The notes: a model not told the origin generated them from the sequence alone. Counted from the stretch's first letter, positions 11,733 to 24,685 are shown. The stretch is DNA of 64,000 bases from Temnothorax longispinosus (GCF_030848805.1 NC_092360.1:23911701-23975700), one strand, 5' to 3'. Numbers and translations: made by a program.

Positions 11733-13535
11733 TTCAGTATTATCATGATTTCATACGCGACTACTTTTCTGTAATCTTAATCATAATCAATAAAAATGAA
11801 AAATATAACTGCTTTTAGAGTTCGTATCTATTAATATAAATCATCAATATTTATTCAGTAGATTCAGAGCCAGATCGTAATAGTTACGCGCTATTCGAAT
11901 GTAGATAATAATAGTAATGAGTTAAAAATGGTAGACGATATATATTTCGCAGTGCTGGCTCAAACGACAGATATAACCCGTCGATATCGCCGTCACTCCG
12001 AGCTGGCGTCATCTTTCAACGTCTGACGAGCGATGCTAAATCGTCGATCGTGCACGTAACATGTCGACACGACCGTTCGCTCTTACGGATCACCGATTAT
12101 TTAGACAATGGAAGCGCGATAGTGATCGCAGCTGAAGACCCGAGGGGGAAGACGAGGAACGCGCGAGCTGAGCTGAGTGTAAGAAAAGGGCAGGGAAAGG
12201 CGGAGAAATCGTAAATTGATCGATCGCTGACGCGATCATTCATCGCCGCAGCTCGATATCGGCAAGCGCGACGGGTGTCGAGATTGTTCCGAGCGTGAGA
12301 CGCGGACGGCCCGATAATTCCGTCGCGATAATTAAATCAGGTAATTAGGGCGGACCCGTAACTCAACGAAAGCATCGCGTCGTCGTCCGTCCCTTCGGTG
12401 GAGTTGTCGTTAAACCGTCGTCGCCGCCGTCGCTGCCGTCGTGCGACACTCGCGCGTTTATGTCAGTTATTACTGTCAAAGTCGTCGGGAACGTACGTGT
12501 TTCCTTGGTATTAACGAGACGTTTTATTGACCCTATCGTAGGTAGGTAGACGCGCTTTCTCGGGCGATTCGGTCGATTGCAATTCCGAGTCTGTTCAAGA
12601 TAGCGACTTGGCTTGTAGACAGAATTCGTAAACTCGCAAACTGCACGGGAGTATCAGTGATATTCACCGTTGTTAATCGTTCAAGTTCGCGTCTCGGAAG
12701 TTAATCCTGCTTCATTGTATTGCAATTTAGTAACATATAAACGGAATACCTATGATAAATGTCTATAGCAACTTGTCACGTATTTATACGAACATTTGAG
12801 AAAGAGAATTTTATTGCGGCTAATATAAATTACACTTTTAATATTCTTATATAAAATATTCCTGGATAATAAAGAAATGTTGCGTGTTATGCGAAATTGC
12901 GTGAGAGCAATTGAAAAAGAAATGTATTTAATACTTTTGTGAGTCGTTTTAGCTGACATTAAATTAACATTAATTAAACTGCAATATTCGTTTCATTATA
13001 GTAGACACTAATTTATTTATTTTGGGTAATTACAAATAGATGCTACATTTTTGTTGTATTACACACGTTTTACTGAAATAAATAATTTCTGTATTATTAT
13101 TCGTAATTTTAATTGCGATACGTCACGTCTTATAATTATTCCCACTGCCGCGTGTTTAGATTATAAACTAGCTGAGAGAAGCGGCCCTGTATTCCTATTT
13201 GCTCATGCCGAATCTCTCAGTTAACGCGCTCGTTAATTAATGCACGATTAGTACGTTCTCTCCACAAAGAACCGCGGACGAACCGAAATATATATATTCT
13301 CGGTAGAACGCAATTTTGCTCCGGAAAGATAAACAGCGGCCGCCGTTGCGTCGCTCGCGACGTTAAATTCTGTCATGCGAATATCCTGACTAGTAGAAAC
13401 TGTGAAACAGATGCAGCGAGCATCCCGAAACTTCGGATTTCAAGTACAACACGGTACTATCTGCCGACGCAAAGGGATTCGTAAACTTCTACGTTTAGCT
13501 TGCAGTACCTTATCTCTGGATATACAGATATACGT
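11733..13535. other. gene-free DNA with CpG-rich core
   Basis: About 11940-12640 is CpG-rich and unique-looking, with a CGTCG/CCGCCGTCG run near 12416-12443. About 12720-13130 is AT-rich. About 13140-13400 is CpG-rich again. No gene is recognised. The alternation of CpG-rich unique blocks with AT-rich DNA would fit regulatory DNA, but that is inference. Confidence 0.45.
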
Positions 13536-13613
13536 ACAGATATATATATATATGTATGTATATATATATATATATATTTTATTTATATATACATATATAT
13601 TTATTTATTTATA
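13536..13613. repeat. (TA)n / TATG low-complexity tract
   Basis: About 78 bases of TA dinucleotides with TATG, TTTA and TACA interruptions. Two overlapping Ile/Tyr-rich open frames here are artefacts. Confidence 0.9.
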
Positions 13614-16590
13614 GAATGTTCCGTGCGCTTCGCATTTTCTCGCACGGGTAGATTCTTTCTCTCCAGATTAGAATTAATTTCTCTTTAACAAATATGTCAA
13701 GACATTGACGTAGTTTTCAGATTATAAACATTCAAAGAAATTAAACTTCAGGTACGAATAAATGCAAAGCGTTCTTTTGATTTCACGCAAATCCCTAAAT
13801 TATGGTAAAAAAATTAGATGCCTCATAATATCTCACAACGGACATCTCATATTTCTACCTTCTATTCTGTCCTAAATGATTGGTTAAAACGCCACCGGAT
13901 GATGAAATCAATTTCACGGGCTTCTACTACCTCGGGACCCGGGCGGCCGCTCGAAGTTGAATATTGTTTATGGAATATCCAGGCGGATGTGCTGAAACAC
14001 GCTGCTATTACACATCGCGTTTTGCACGACACGCGGTCGACGTCCACGATCGTTAAAGGCGGAAAGAGAGAACCCGAGGAAGAAAGGCGTGGAGAGTGCT
14101 TTCTTGCGCGCCACGCGATTATGCGCGCGCGGATACATGCTTATGCATGTGCTTTGCGCCGAGATTTATGTCGACGGCGATACCTTTCTCTCTGCATAGA
14201 AATGTCGGTAATGTGCTGCTCCGCCACGGTGCCGCGTACGTAATGCATTATCCTTAATGAATCGACTGTGTAAAGCCTTGTAACGTTTCATATTTCACTT
14301 ATGCATCGATGAGGACTCGTCCGTCCCTCCTCGTGAAGCGCTAATCTCGTAACTGCCATCGGATTAAATGAAGCGAGGGCATCGCGATATATATTCGTGC
14401 ACGTACACGTAAAAATGAAACGTGATATTATGTAAATGACTCCAATCTCTTCACGTGTGACTCCTCTATGTCTATCAGTCTATCTAATTGAACATTGCTC
14501 ATCGTACACCTCATCTTAACAGGATTTATGATTCAAGATCACAATAATGTTCAGATGTCAAGGTAAACAAAATATAAATATATATGTATCGAATCGCGTT
14601 CGCTTTACACTATATATACTATAGCCTTAAATCGTCTGTTTTACCGATCAAACGTGACTTTTTTAAAACAAACTTATTTTTTTATTGGCTTTACAGATTA
14701 AAAATCCGTTTCTAAAGTTAAAGTATTATGTATACTAATGCACCCCACAGCGAATCATGTATTCTAATACTCTTCTGTGCGGTCATCGCATTCACTTTTA
14801 ATTCACTTTTAATTTTTTCACACTAATCTTTTATATTAGTCTAATTGTAAGCCTGATTCGGAGGACTCTATATTATTTTTTCATGTAATCCACGTTTCAC
14901 AGTGTTCTCATTTTGTGACAACAAACTGTAGAATTTTTATATAATCTGCACAGTAAAAACTTTTTCGCGCGTAATATGTGTGTATATGATTTTAGACACG
15001 ATTTTAGATACGATACACCGATATCTATTTGCGGACAGTTGTCGTGCATTGCATTGTTGTGCAGCAGCCGTTAATGACGCGAGGCACGTGAATCACACAA
15101 CATCTGCAATTGTTACCCATTCGCTGCTGCACGCGTGTGGCGACCACGTTCTCACTACACACGTGCGGTGTACATCCATAGATATATCGCACGGCGCGCC
15201 GCGTTATTTTTCCGCATGTAAAAATGTGAAACAAAAATCTCGCATAAATCAAATTCAACGCCAAAAACATTTTGCGGATTTTAAAAATCGATCTTTTCGC
15301 TGAAAAGACCGATAATGACTTACGTTTCACAGACGCGTGATATATAACGATATATAAATTGTGTGTAAATATACCAAATTAGATAAGGCGCGGCGGGCGC
15401 GCTTCTAAAAATTCCAATTTGCAAACTGCTCTTCCTGCCGTTTTTACCACATCCTGCGCCGTTCAGTTTGCATGCAAACTTTATCTACGCTCCACCATAA
15501 TTTACGATGACAAGCTAATTTCCTGGCAGGATTGTTGCACCGGTAATTAACTCACATACGAGTGAATCGTACTGTTCGAAAATGCGCTAAATAACGAGAA
15601 TTTCGCGAACGCCGCGAACGGAATGGCGTTGCTTGGATTTTCCATGTTTCATTTTTAATTACGCGCTGATGATTGCTGGCGCGGTGGTTCGTGGGTATTA
15701 GCAAATAATACCGGGCCCTCTTGAAAGGGGCATCGTGCGCGCAGCAACGCTAAGGATCCGCCCGTAATTTCAACATCGCACAGCCATAACGGGTCCCGAG
15801 ACAATGGCTCGTATATATCGGGTGGCAAAAGAGTAGTGCGTAGGTCGACCGTTGTACCAAATAATGCATACGCAGCGGCGATCCGTGCACGTCCGTGAGA
15901 AATTATTGTCGAGTGCGATCGCGCCGCGGGAATTTCTGTGTCTTGTCTTTGTGGCTTGCGCGACTTGCCCCGGTGCTGTTCGAAATTAATAATGTCCCGG
16001 TCTTAACGAGCTCATTAACCGCGTCGTTTCATAAAGTCCCGTAATTTATAAGGATCGTTGCGTACGAACAGTCAGATTTTCAAGTCTTATTAAACATTTA
16101 TACATTGAACGTTTATTGAATCATTGCGTATATTATATATTTAATTAACATATTTCTTTCTCAAATCTCATCTACGTGTATAAAGAAAGGAGAATGTTAA
16201 AAATAGGTCATTTTTCACCTATTAGCGAAACCTTAATTAATCATCGGAAACTGTTTCCAATGATTTTCTAGAAATAGAAAATAACAATTATTTGTTCACC
16301 AGACTTGGAGAAAGTTACAAAAATCAAAATTTATTATCGAGATTTATTATTAAAACAGTTATATGAAGTGCTTCTTAAATTTTGTGTACTCTTGATACGT
16401 CTTTAAAATAAAATCACGTGCACATTTATGTGTTGAAAATTTATGAGTAGTAAATGTAGAGAATTTTATCTTTTGGTTTACATAATATATGTGTTGTACA
16501 GGTATGTAGATTATGAAAAATATGCGTTTTTCCCTTCTTAACCGAACTCAGAACGACGAATAAGGATGCGAGGGAATTTGGTCGCATGTT
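13614..16590. other. gene-free DNA
   Basis: A CpG-rich stretch at about 13910-14250 carries a 141-codon open frame with no recognisable domain. About 14400-15020 is AT-rich. About 15390-16060 is a CpG-rich unique block with several CCGTAATTT-like motifs. A 7-base-arm hairpin lies at 16202-16223. No gene or RNA is recognised. Confidence 0.45.
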
Positions 16591-16615
16591 TGCGCGCGCG
16601 TGCGTGCGTGTACGC
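16591..16615. repeat. alternating purine-pyrimidine tract (CG/TG)
   Basis: 25 bases alternate strictly between pyrimidine and purine, mostly CG and TG. Tracts of this type can adopt Z-DNA under negative supercoiling. Confidence 0.8.
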
Positions 16616-17582
16616 CCGCGCGCAGTCTCTTCTTTTAGCTTTCCGTTCCTCTTCTTTTCTAGTTATTCCTTTCTATTTTCTCCTCTTCTTCATTGTCTTA
16701 TTCTCCTTTGTTTTATTTATATTCATCGTTGTCGTCAGAACTTTGGTAGATTTCGTCTGTAAAATAATCATTCAAGTATTCTGCAGAAGCTTTAATAGAT
16801 AGTTGATCAAACGAACAAATCTAAAATAACAAAGAATCATCGCAATGTGAAAACAGCAAGGCTACTTTGCAAGTACACGTATGACCAGTTATGCTAGATA
16901 AGCCAAGTTTAGATTTATCAATAAGAACATAACAAAAGTATTTGTTTTTCATGAACGTATAGCCTAACTTGGAGAAGAATGCAGTTACATTGTTGAATTT
17001 TGAGACCGTACTCTTGATAGTCAATAAAATATGATGTTTTGAATTGGTCAAAGTCATCAGAACAAGCGTAGTAACATCGTAGCATTGTGCCATTTGCGTT
17101 GAGAATATGGTGACGAGACATACTTTTATTAACTGTTTACAATAAACTATATACGATAATCAACCACGGTTCTTGCTCCATCATTCAGAAGATTCTACAG
17201 CATTAATATATTGTACATGTATAAGATATGCCCGTAAAGTAGGGAAGACATACGACAAGTAAAACGGTCGTAAACGTCGCGGAACTGAGGGAGGTAATGA
17301 TAAATAACCCTTTTTTCCTTTCGGATCCCTCTGCATGTACAAAACACATCAACATTGTGTAAACCAAGAAAACAAACTTCTCTGTATTTACTAATACTCA
17401 CCTTTCAACACAAAATGTGCAATTAATTTTATTTTAAAGATATGTCAAAGATACAGAGCTTAAAAACCACTTTATATGATTTTCTTCAACAACCGATAAT
17501 AAATCCCGATTTTCACAACTCTCTTCGGACCTGATGGGCAAATAATTGTTATTTTCTGTTTCTATTTTCACACTTTTCAGAA
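16616..17582. other. gene-free DNA
   Basis: No gene is recognised. Two overlapping minus-strand frames at 16821-17121 include a Cys-x-Cys-Lys-containing segment, but no complete zinc-binding motif can be made out. Confidence 0.4.
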
Positions 17583-17617
17583 ACACACACACACACGCGC
17601 GCGCGCGCGCGCACACA
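17583..17617. repeat. (CA)(CG)(CA) alternating microsatellite
   Basis: 35 bases of strict purine-pyrimidine alternation: a CA block, a CG block of about eight units, then CA again. The CG core makes it a good Z-DNA former. Confidence 0.9.
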
Positions 17618-18936
17618 AACAGTTTCCAATGATTAGTTAAGGTTCCGTCAATGAAAGTGGCTTATTTTTAATATCCTCCTTTCTTAATTTAAATTAATGA
17701 TTCTAATAGAGAATGTCATAACGTTATAAATAATTACACGTCCGCTTATTTTATAATTAGATGTTGGGGAACATTGCAAAAACAGCAGACTCGCAACAGT
17801 TTGAAAATACATTAGTCGCCGTAACATTGAAACAAAATGAATTCGACTGTGCAAAAATTAACTGGCGGCGTGTTTTCAGACAATACTCTACCGGAGATAT
17901 AGCGTATACCAGAATGACTGAAGGAAGATACGCGCGTGATTACAAGGTTCGGCGGAGATCGCGAAAGTTTAAAGATAGCCCTTAGATGGGTCGACGGACG
18001 GAGGGCTCGCCCGCGGGAGATTGTCTAGGGACTGGATAATGACCAGGCCTTATTATTACGCTACTCGTTATGCCATATGCCCGGCTATTATCCTTCTGGT
18101 TTTTCTCTCTAAATAAATGACGCTAATTCGTCTTAATACGCGACATCCGGCCGTGCAACGCCTGCGCCTCATATATACGTTTATTCCTTTTGAAAATTTC
18201 TCGAGTGGGAAACGGTGCACAATGACGCGATACATTTTCAACGTATGTAACGCAGAAAAGAAAGAATCGTTCCTCTTGTAACCGAGAATCTTATATCTAG
18301 CACTTGACTCATATTTGACTCATATATCCCGTTCTTTCTGCATATAAATAAAATTGACTGTAAGCCGTGGCCTCTCTCCGCAGCACGCAGGCTGTTTTGA
18401 CGTATCGCAATTTATTTAAACGCGTCCCATATTTTTGGCCACGGCCGTGTGTGCATTGTCGTGAAAAATCGTATGTCACGTATCTGCGGTACGTAATATA
18501 ACGGAATGTTTACGGCACGGTAATAGATCCCGCAGAATGGCAGAGTAATTTTAGACTTCTAACGTCCTGAAAGTTTCGTTGTAAACGTGCAATAGTTGGA
18601 AGCGAAAGATATTCAGTAACGTCGACCGCATGCAGAGGGTGTAATATTCGAGGCGAGTGCACGTATTTCGTATATATGAGAAGTGACGTATAAGAAAGAT
18701 GAATAATAATCCGTATCTATATTTCATGCGAAAACCGATATTATCTTCAACGCACCGAAACTTCATCTATATCGTTCGTTTAGCGATCCTTCCTTTCTCG
18801 TTAATGATCCAGTCGAAGATATTATATTATAGATAATATTATCAATTTTCATCTTTTACATCGCAACGTATCTTATGTCGACAATTGTATTATAATATAT
18901 CTATATATCAATCTCATATTCTTTACGAATAAAACA
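17618..18936. other. gene-free DNA
   Basis: About 17640-17760 is AT-rich. About 17980-18240 and 18370-18560 are CpG-rich. The remainder is AT-rich. No coding or RNA feature is recognised. Confidence 0.45.
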
Positions 18937-19124
18937 GAAATACCGAAAAAAATATTTGTGAAAAGTTGAATAGTGACAAGCACATTCATATGTGTTCAAT
19001 GTTACTAAAAATACATCTACGAGTCAGAATAAATCAAGATCCCAATAAATTAATTCGTTTACGTAAACTCATACATTCAAAAGACACAGAAGTACCTTAT
19101 AGGATTTTACGAAAAATCGTTTCT
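18937..19124 (+). repeat. diverged direct duplication, copy 1
   Basis: Shares with 19173-19344 an ordered series of matching blocks: gacaagcacattcat, gttcaatgttacta, gatcccaata, ttcaaaagacacagaag, then an acgaaaaa...gtttc block. The copies carry indels that are not multiples of three, so the single open frame running through both is not conserved as protein. This is probably an old tandem or segmental duplication of non-coding DNA or of a decayed repeat. Confidence 0.75.
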
Positions 19125-19172
19125 TATATATTAAAAATGATTATGTATCTAGTATTCTTTATAAATAAAATA

Positions 19173-19344
19173 AAAATAGGTAAAAAATTGTGCGAAAAAT
19201 TAATAATGACAAGCACATTCATTCATGTTCAATGTTACTATAAAAATGAGAATAAATCACGATCCCAATATATCAACTCATTATTTACGTATAAATTCAC
19301 GCGTTCAAAAGACACAGAAGCATGATTTGACGAAAAAATGTTTC
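19173..19344 (+). repeat. diverged direct duplication, copy 2
   Basis: Second copy of the unit at 18937-19124, offset by about 220-236 bases. The gacaagcacattc block falls in a different reading frame from copy 1, which argues against coding function. Confidence 0.75.
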
Positions 19345-20874
19345 ACATAAATATAGGCACCCATTTTTTATTTATTGATTTAATGTATGAAATGTAACAA
19401 TTGTAACAAACAATTTTTTATTTTTGTATGCACAAGAACACGTGTATTTTTTCACGAATTTTGTTAACGCGATACAGAAAAATATGTTAACATCTCATTC
19501 CCCTTTACCGGCAATGATGTATCTCGCAATCGCTCAGGCCGACTGCAATCCTCGTCGGCGGAAAAGCGAACAAACTGTTCCGCGAAAATTCATGCACCTA
19601 ATTCGCGTACGCGCGACGAAAATCATTTCATTTCAAAGACCCTCCAAAGTGTCGAAGGAAAAAGTATCGGCATACTTAATCGCAACGCGCGCGAGCAACA
19701 GATTAACGAGGGATGAATAAAAAGAAAAAGAGGGGAAAAAAAGGGGAAGAGCGTCCGAGTCCGACAAACTAAATTTCAGGTATGCTTGCCTTATCATTAG
19801 TCACGGGTGCGCCACGGTGTGAATTAGACTCAATTACACGGCCGCGAGTAATCCCGGGCAAACCGAGTATCCATTAATCGAGTTACTTGGAACTTCAAAC
19901 TCGGGGAGTAGGAAAGTTCGCTTGCCATTAAAACCAAGGGCGCGGTTTAGACCTCCCGAGTTCGAAAAGCATGGCACAAACGAGCTTTACCCTTTTTCTC
20001 TTTCTTTCTCTCTCGCTTTTACCCTCTCGAAAATTTCGACATTCACTAGTTTCACTGTCGAATTAATTAAAATTAAAATTAAAATTAATAATCATGCTAA
20101 ATAAATGTTATGCTGCTAAGTTTAACAATTTTATATGCAATAGCGAATTATTTGATAGACGATAACGCGATGAAAACCTGGATGATATATAAGTATGTCA
20201 AATGTCAAATTCTTCGTGAAATTCAAATACCTTCTGAAAGAAATTTCTTACTACGTTAAATTATTTTTATTTAAATTTCCGTGAGGAAAAAATCAGCTTT
20301 GAATGCATCGAGGAATACATTTGTATAATGCATCCTTGTGATCTGCATAATGATCTATGAATAAGAAGCTTTCAACGCATTGCGTCTATTTTCTCGATGT
20401 TTACCTATTTGCTTAGAGAATTTTGCATCTCAAAGTCGAGGATGCTTCAACTTCTGAAGTCCTGGAGCCCTTTTTCCGTCCGTCAAATTCTTCTCGCTTT
20501 TTTTTTTCATTGACAATATGCAAATATAGTTTAAGAGACAGTTTATTTTGATATGCAGTAAAATATAATTAAAAACTCTTTTAGCGTCGTTTCTAAGCGA
20601 CTATTAAATAGAATAAAAAATAAAGATCTCATTACTTGTTTCTAATGTATTTTCTTTAGACAATTGTTCTTAAGATCTCTGGTGATCTCAAAAAGAATGA
20701 AGATGACGATTTTGCCTTAATCCATTAATTCGATTATGCCTTAATCCAAAATGAGACTCGTACACGCGTGCGGATTCAGATTTTACGAACGGTGCCCAAG
20801 TCCACTCGCAGCCTCATTCAAGAACTGGTCGCGACGCCGCAAACCGCTAGTTTCTGTGAGCGAGGTAACCGCAT
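19345..20874. other. gene-free DNA
   Basis: About 19780-19950 is a CpG-rich unique block containing several TTAAT/AATTA motifs. An AAATT-rich run lies at 20058-20090. The motif gccttaatcca occurs twice near 20710-20750. No gene is seen. Confidence 0.45.

Positions 20875-20900
<26 letters not shown>
20875..20900. repeat. (AC)n microsatellite
   Basis: Thirteen uninterrupted AC dinucleotides, followed by a short diverged GTGTACAC sequence. Confidence 0.95.
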
Positions 20901-20905
<5 letters not shown>

Positions 20906-23905
20906 TACACACGCCTGATATAGTCGCTTTATGCGCGGCAAAGTGGCGGAGAAACATATAGAATAGAAATCGACAGAAGCGAGCGCGACACTGCACGGTT
21001 TGTTACTGTTACACGCTCGTGCGTATAATACCGAGTGTTACCAGACGGAAGATTTTATCGAGATGAAATCCGCGTAGGTCGTGCAGCAGCCGTTGAGACT
21101 CACAAAAAAATCTCGATATAAACAGCATCCGCTGCCCGCGAAGCGCAGATCTATTCGCGCGCGGGTATAATGTTAATACTTGATGAATTAAATTGCATAA
21201 CGACACTTAGATTATACAATGTGAACTAAACGTGGCTTAATTTCCGGACGAGAAATTCGAATCGCCAAGAGACACTCCAAAAGAGAAACAAGATCGCGTA
21301 AAGCAGGAACCATTCCTCCTGCATAATGTATAAGGTAGTCCTTGCTTCACAAGGATCTGATTTTCTTTTAGTTTATCTTACCGATCTCTCTCAGTAGTTT
21401 GAGCACATTCTAATTTCAAAAATAAAATTCGGGATTCTAAAACGTATTTATTTTACTATTGCTTTAAACTTTAAACAAAAAAATAGGTGTGTATCTATTA
21501 AATAATTATGTAAAATAAATAATATACTAATTATATTAATAATTAATAAATAGTACTAAAATAAATATAATAATACTAATATAAATGTAAAAAATAATAC
21601 GTATATTATATAAAAATAAATAATATAATATTATTAAATAATACTACCAAAAATCTAACGACAGTTTGGTTTTGTATCACAATTAAGTGATTTAAATGAT
21701 ATTCAAATGATAGCTCAGATGATAGCGCGTGAAAGCATTACGCACTTTTACTAAGTAAGAAAATACCAAGTGGTGCGACACATAAAAAAATCTTATTAAG
21801 AAACTATCAACAAATTAAATTAGGTACGACTCAAATTCTATATATCTAGTTTCCAACATGTTTCATGGAACACTTGAAAGATCCAGGGATTCAAGAGTGT
21901 TTCATAGCAAAAGCAAAAGAGAGATTGCTTAAACGGATACTTTTGCGTCACGTTTTTATCCCGGGACACTTTCGCTCTTCCGCTGAGGATATTTCCTTCT
22001 ACTTTTACTCGCGCGATCCACTAACTGTGCAAACCAGTGCACCCGACCCGGCACTACGGCACTGTGCACATTCGTGCGGCACAATCGGACGCCGCGCGCG
22101 TGTTATCAAGGAGGTGAAGACAAGAACTGGGTTACTGGACTTTTATATGTATAACGCGCGGTCGTGTGTGCACGTGGCAGACGCCATGCATTCGAGAACG
22201 TGTGTGTGTGTACACAGGTATATTCCACATTCGCGTAGCCGCTATTTGCGTCGTCGTACCGGGCAGCGTTCGCGATCTATTATGTATCAACCTCAGATGT
22301 GTATATCACCCGCGGGCTGCAGGACAATGATAGATCAATGCGACACGCGCGGATTAATGGGCCGCACGGTTACACGTGTACATACCGGGAGGGCCCCGCT
22401 ATATCTGCCCGCTCGTATTTTCCCCTCCGCCACCCGCTCTTCCTGTTATCGCAAAATACGCATTAATACGTATACCGTATCGCAGCCGGTGATGTGCGAT
22501 CTAAAACGAGGGTCCTGCTAGATGGAGAATGCATTATCGCAGGACGAATACTAGGGCTAACAACGTTGTATTTGTCGTCGAAATGTCCAAAACTTTGAAT
22601 GTCAAGTTTAATTGACGGAAGATTCAAGACTATTCATAAAAAATGCAGAGACATTTACGTAATTAAATTATCTAACTAATTAAAAAAAGATTAGAAATAA
22701 ATTGTTCGACATCCGTTACCTACACTCTGCTAATTCTCGACTTTTAAAGACAATGAATGCTTTGAATAACTTGCGCGCAAATACGTATCATTTATTCACA
22801 AAATTACCGCTAATATCATTTGTAATTTAAAACGACCTCAATGCGTACTGCTGTTACTGAATTACGATACAACTTTTATTGTTTCGCGATTTAATTCATT
22901 ATTTTTCACGAACGGAATCCATTTGTTGCGACGCGCGCATATGCTTAAAAAAGAATCGCGGAGAAATCCGCTTTGCGGTCTGCGGAATGTCTGCGAGTGT
23001 TTGGAGGAGGCGCGAACGGCGAAGACGGAACAGCGTGCTACAAGTCGGTTTAACTTTAAAGAGGCAATTACACCGTCGTCGCACGGCCGGTTTCCCCACA
23101 GACATAGGCCGACACAACGTGACCCGATTGGTTAGCCATCGGAGTTTATACAGTCAAACACGTCTTCGAGCGAGAAGAAAAAAAACTATGTTCGCGCGCC
23201 GCCGGAAATGTCGTTTCTGTGCTCGGCCTGCGAGAGTGACTCTCGCAGGTTCGTCGACCCGCTCTTTCGCGCAGACCAAACTCGGCGAATGATCACACGC
23301 ACAAACCTCGTTCAAAAGAGAAAAGATAGGAGACGATATCAAGCTTATACCATAATTGATATAAAAATATTGTTAAAATGTCTGTTATTACATCGTTCTT
23401 GATACAAGAATGTACTTTACGTTTACTCCCTCAAGGGGTTTCTGCGATAAAAAATAACCGCAAAACCGTCTAACTTGTGGAATAAAACATTAGCGTTGCA
23501 TTTAAGGAAACTGTTTGCGCAAATTTTGTAGAATTTTTAATTAAACCATATGCATGTTTTGCAACACGCTTCGGCTCACAATGCATAAGGCTCGAACTCG
23601 CGGCGTTAATATCCCCATCTGATAAACAGCGAGTGCAGGATTAATGGGCCAATCGAGTCACTCCGATTCTCCGCGAGTCGTTTCGGTTGCCTGTCAATGC
23701 GACGTGCTTCTCAAGAAGAAGCTGAAGAGAGCGAGAAAACCATAAAATCGATTATGCGACCATCTTCTCATTTACACGCGCGCGCTATATTATTACAGCA
23801 TTATAATTCTTCAATCCCTTTTTTGTCAAAGTTACGTTCCTATATTTTTATATAATATAAAATTATTTTATTTATATAGTAGAACAATTAAATAAGTCTT
23901 ATTAA
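20901..23905. other. gene-free DNA with AT-only stretch and a palindrome
   Basis: About 21480-21650 is almost entirely A and T. A 218-codon plus-strand frame at 21865-22521 lies in CpG-rich DNA and shows no domain, signal peptide or recognisable motif. A perfect palindrome with 11-base arms around one central G lies at 23227-23249. About 22870-23340 has overlapping open frames on both strands with biased Arg/Ser content. None is accepted as a gene. Confidence 0.45.
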
Positions 23906-24579
23906 CCCCTTGACTGTCAATGACGGAAATATCCACAAAAAAACTGGCCATCAGAACTGTTTATAACGGAAAAACCGCACATTTAAGAAAAGGTACTTTT
24001 AACGGAGAACGGAGCAATTAGAACAGGGCCCTATATCTTCTTTATGTTTTTAAGGTTGCTGAATTAAAATCTGAAATCAAAATTGCGAAATTTAAAATGG
24101 CGGACCGAAAATGCAAAAAATTGTTCGATTTGCATAAAAGTGTATATTTAAAAGTTTTTAAAACCGCGCTGATTTCAAATACAAAATAAAAATTGAAGAA
24201 TTCAAAATGGCAAATTCAATGTAATGAGCAAAAAATTCAAAATATGGTTCAAATTGCATAAAAAGTTTTCAAGGGTTTTTGGAGCCGCTAATTCTATTTT
24301 TAAAATTAAAATTTGTCAATTTTAAATGACAGATTTAATATGACGACTAAAAAATTTAAAATATCGCTTAGTTTGCATAAAAAATTAATTTATAGATAAG
24401 AAATTTTATAAATCTTTCCACCATTTTTTAAATTTAGAAATTTTGACTTCAGATTTAAATGCAGCGACTCAAAAAAACCTCCATAAAAAAAGCACTTTTT
24501 AAATAATTTTAAAGTTTACTTTTGTCATAAGCATTTTTGTGTAGCCCACAAGATTTTTTTTCGCCTAACAACCAAGGGG
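23906..24579. mobile_element. piggyBac-like non-autonomous element, 674 bp
   Basis: The element is bracketed by TTAA at 23902-23905 and 24580-24583, the signature target site of the piggyBac superfamily. The termini are short inverted repeats: left ccccttgactgtcaatgacg, right in reverse complement ccccttggttgttaggcg. Length and lack of coding capacity make it a MITE-type derivative. The interior carries degenerate tandem units of about 115 bases. Confidence 0.65.
24079..24505 (+). repeat. degenerate ~115-base tandem repeats inside the element
   Basis: Three to four diverged units start near 24079, 24188, 24308 and 24436. Each has an AAAATTG-type start, an aatttaaaatg/ttcaaaatgg block, an A-rich block and, in the first three, a ttgcataaaa block. 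They lie wholly within the piggyBac-like element and so expanded with it or before it moved. Confidence 0.6.
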
Positions 24580-24587
24580 TTAATAAA

Positions 24588-24685
24588 AATTCAGCTTTGG
24601 TGTACTTTAACCCGAGGTCGAAACGTAGCGTTCTATTTAATAAAGTTGGCCAGTTGAGTCGAATAAAGTACACCAAAGCTGAATT
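24588..24685. repeat. 22-base perfect inverted repeat around a 54-base loop
   Basis: The arms at 24588-24609 and 24664-24685 are exact reverse complements, starting aattcagctttggtgtactt. The loop begins with a small ACC-CGA-GGT stem-like motif followed by CGAAAC and later contains an aataaag sequence. It begins four bases after the TTAA that ends the piggyBac-like element. A decayed hammerhead-like motif of a Penelope-type 3' end is one possible reading. A simple foldback repeat is another. Confidence 0.8.

Noticed and set aside
16821..17121. Minus-strand frames with a Cys-x-Cys-Lys segment, considered as a SWIM-type zinc finger
   Set aside because: The following Cys-x-His pair is not at a convincing spacing, and the frames overlap each other without domain-length similarity.
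18966..19325. 119-codon open frame as a small gene
   Set aside because: It spans two copies of a duplicated non-coding unit, and the copies are read in different frames, so the protein is not conserved between them.
21865..22521. 218-codon plus-strand open frame
   Set aside because: It starts in AT-rich DNA and continues through CpG-rich and GT-repeat sequence. No domain, signal peptide or similarity that I can recognise.
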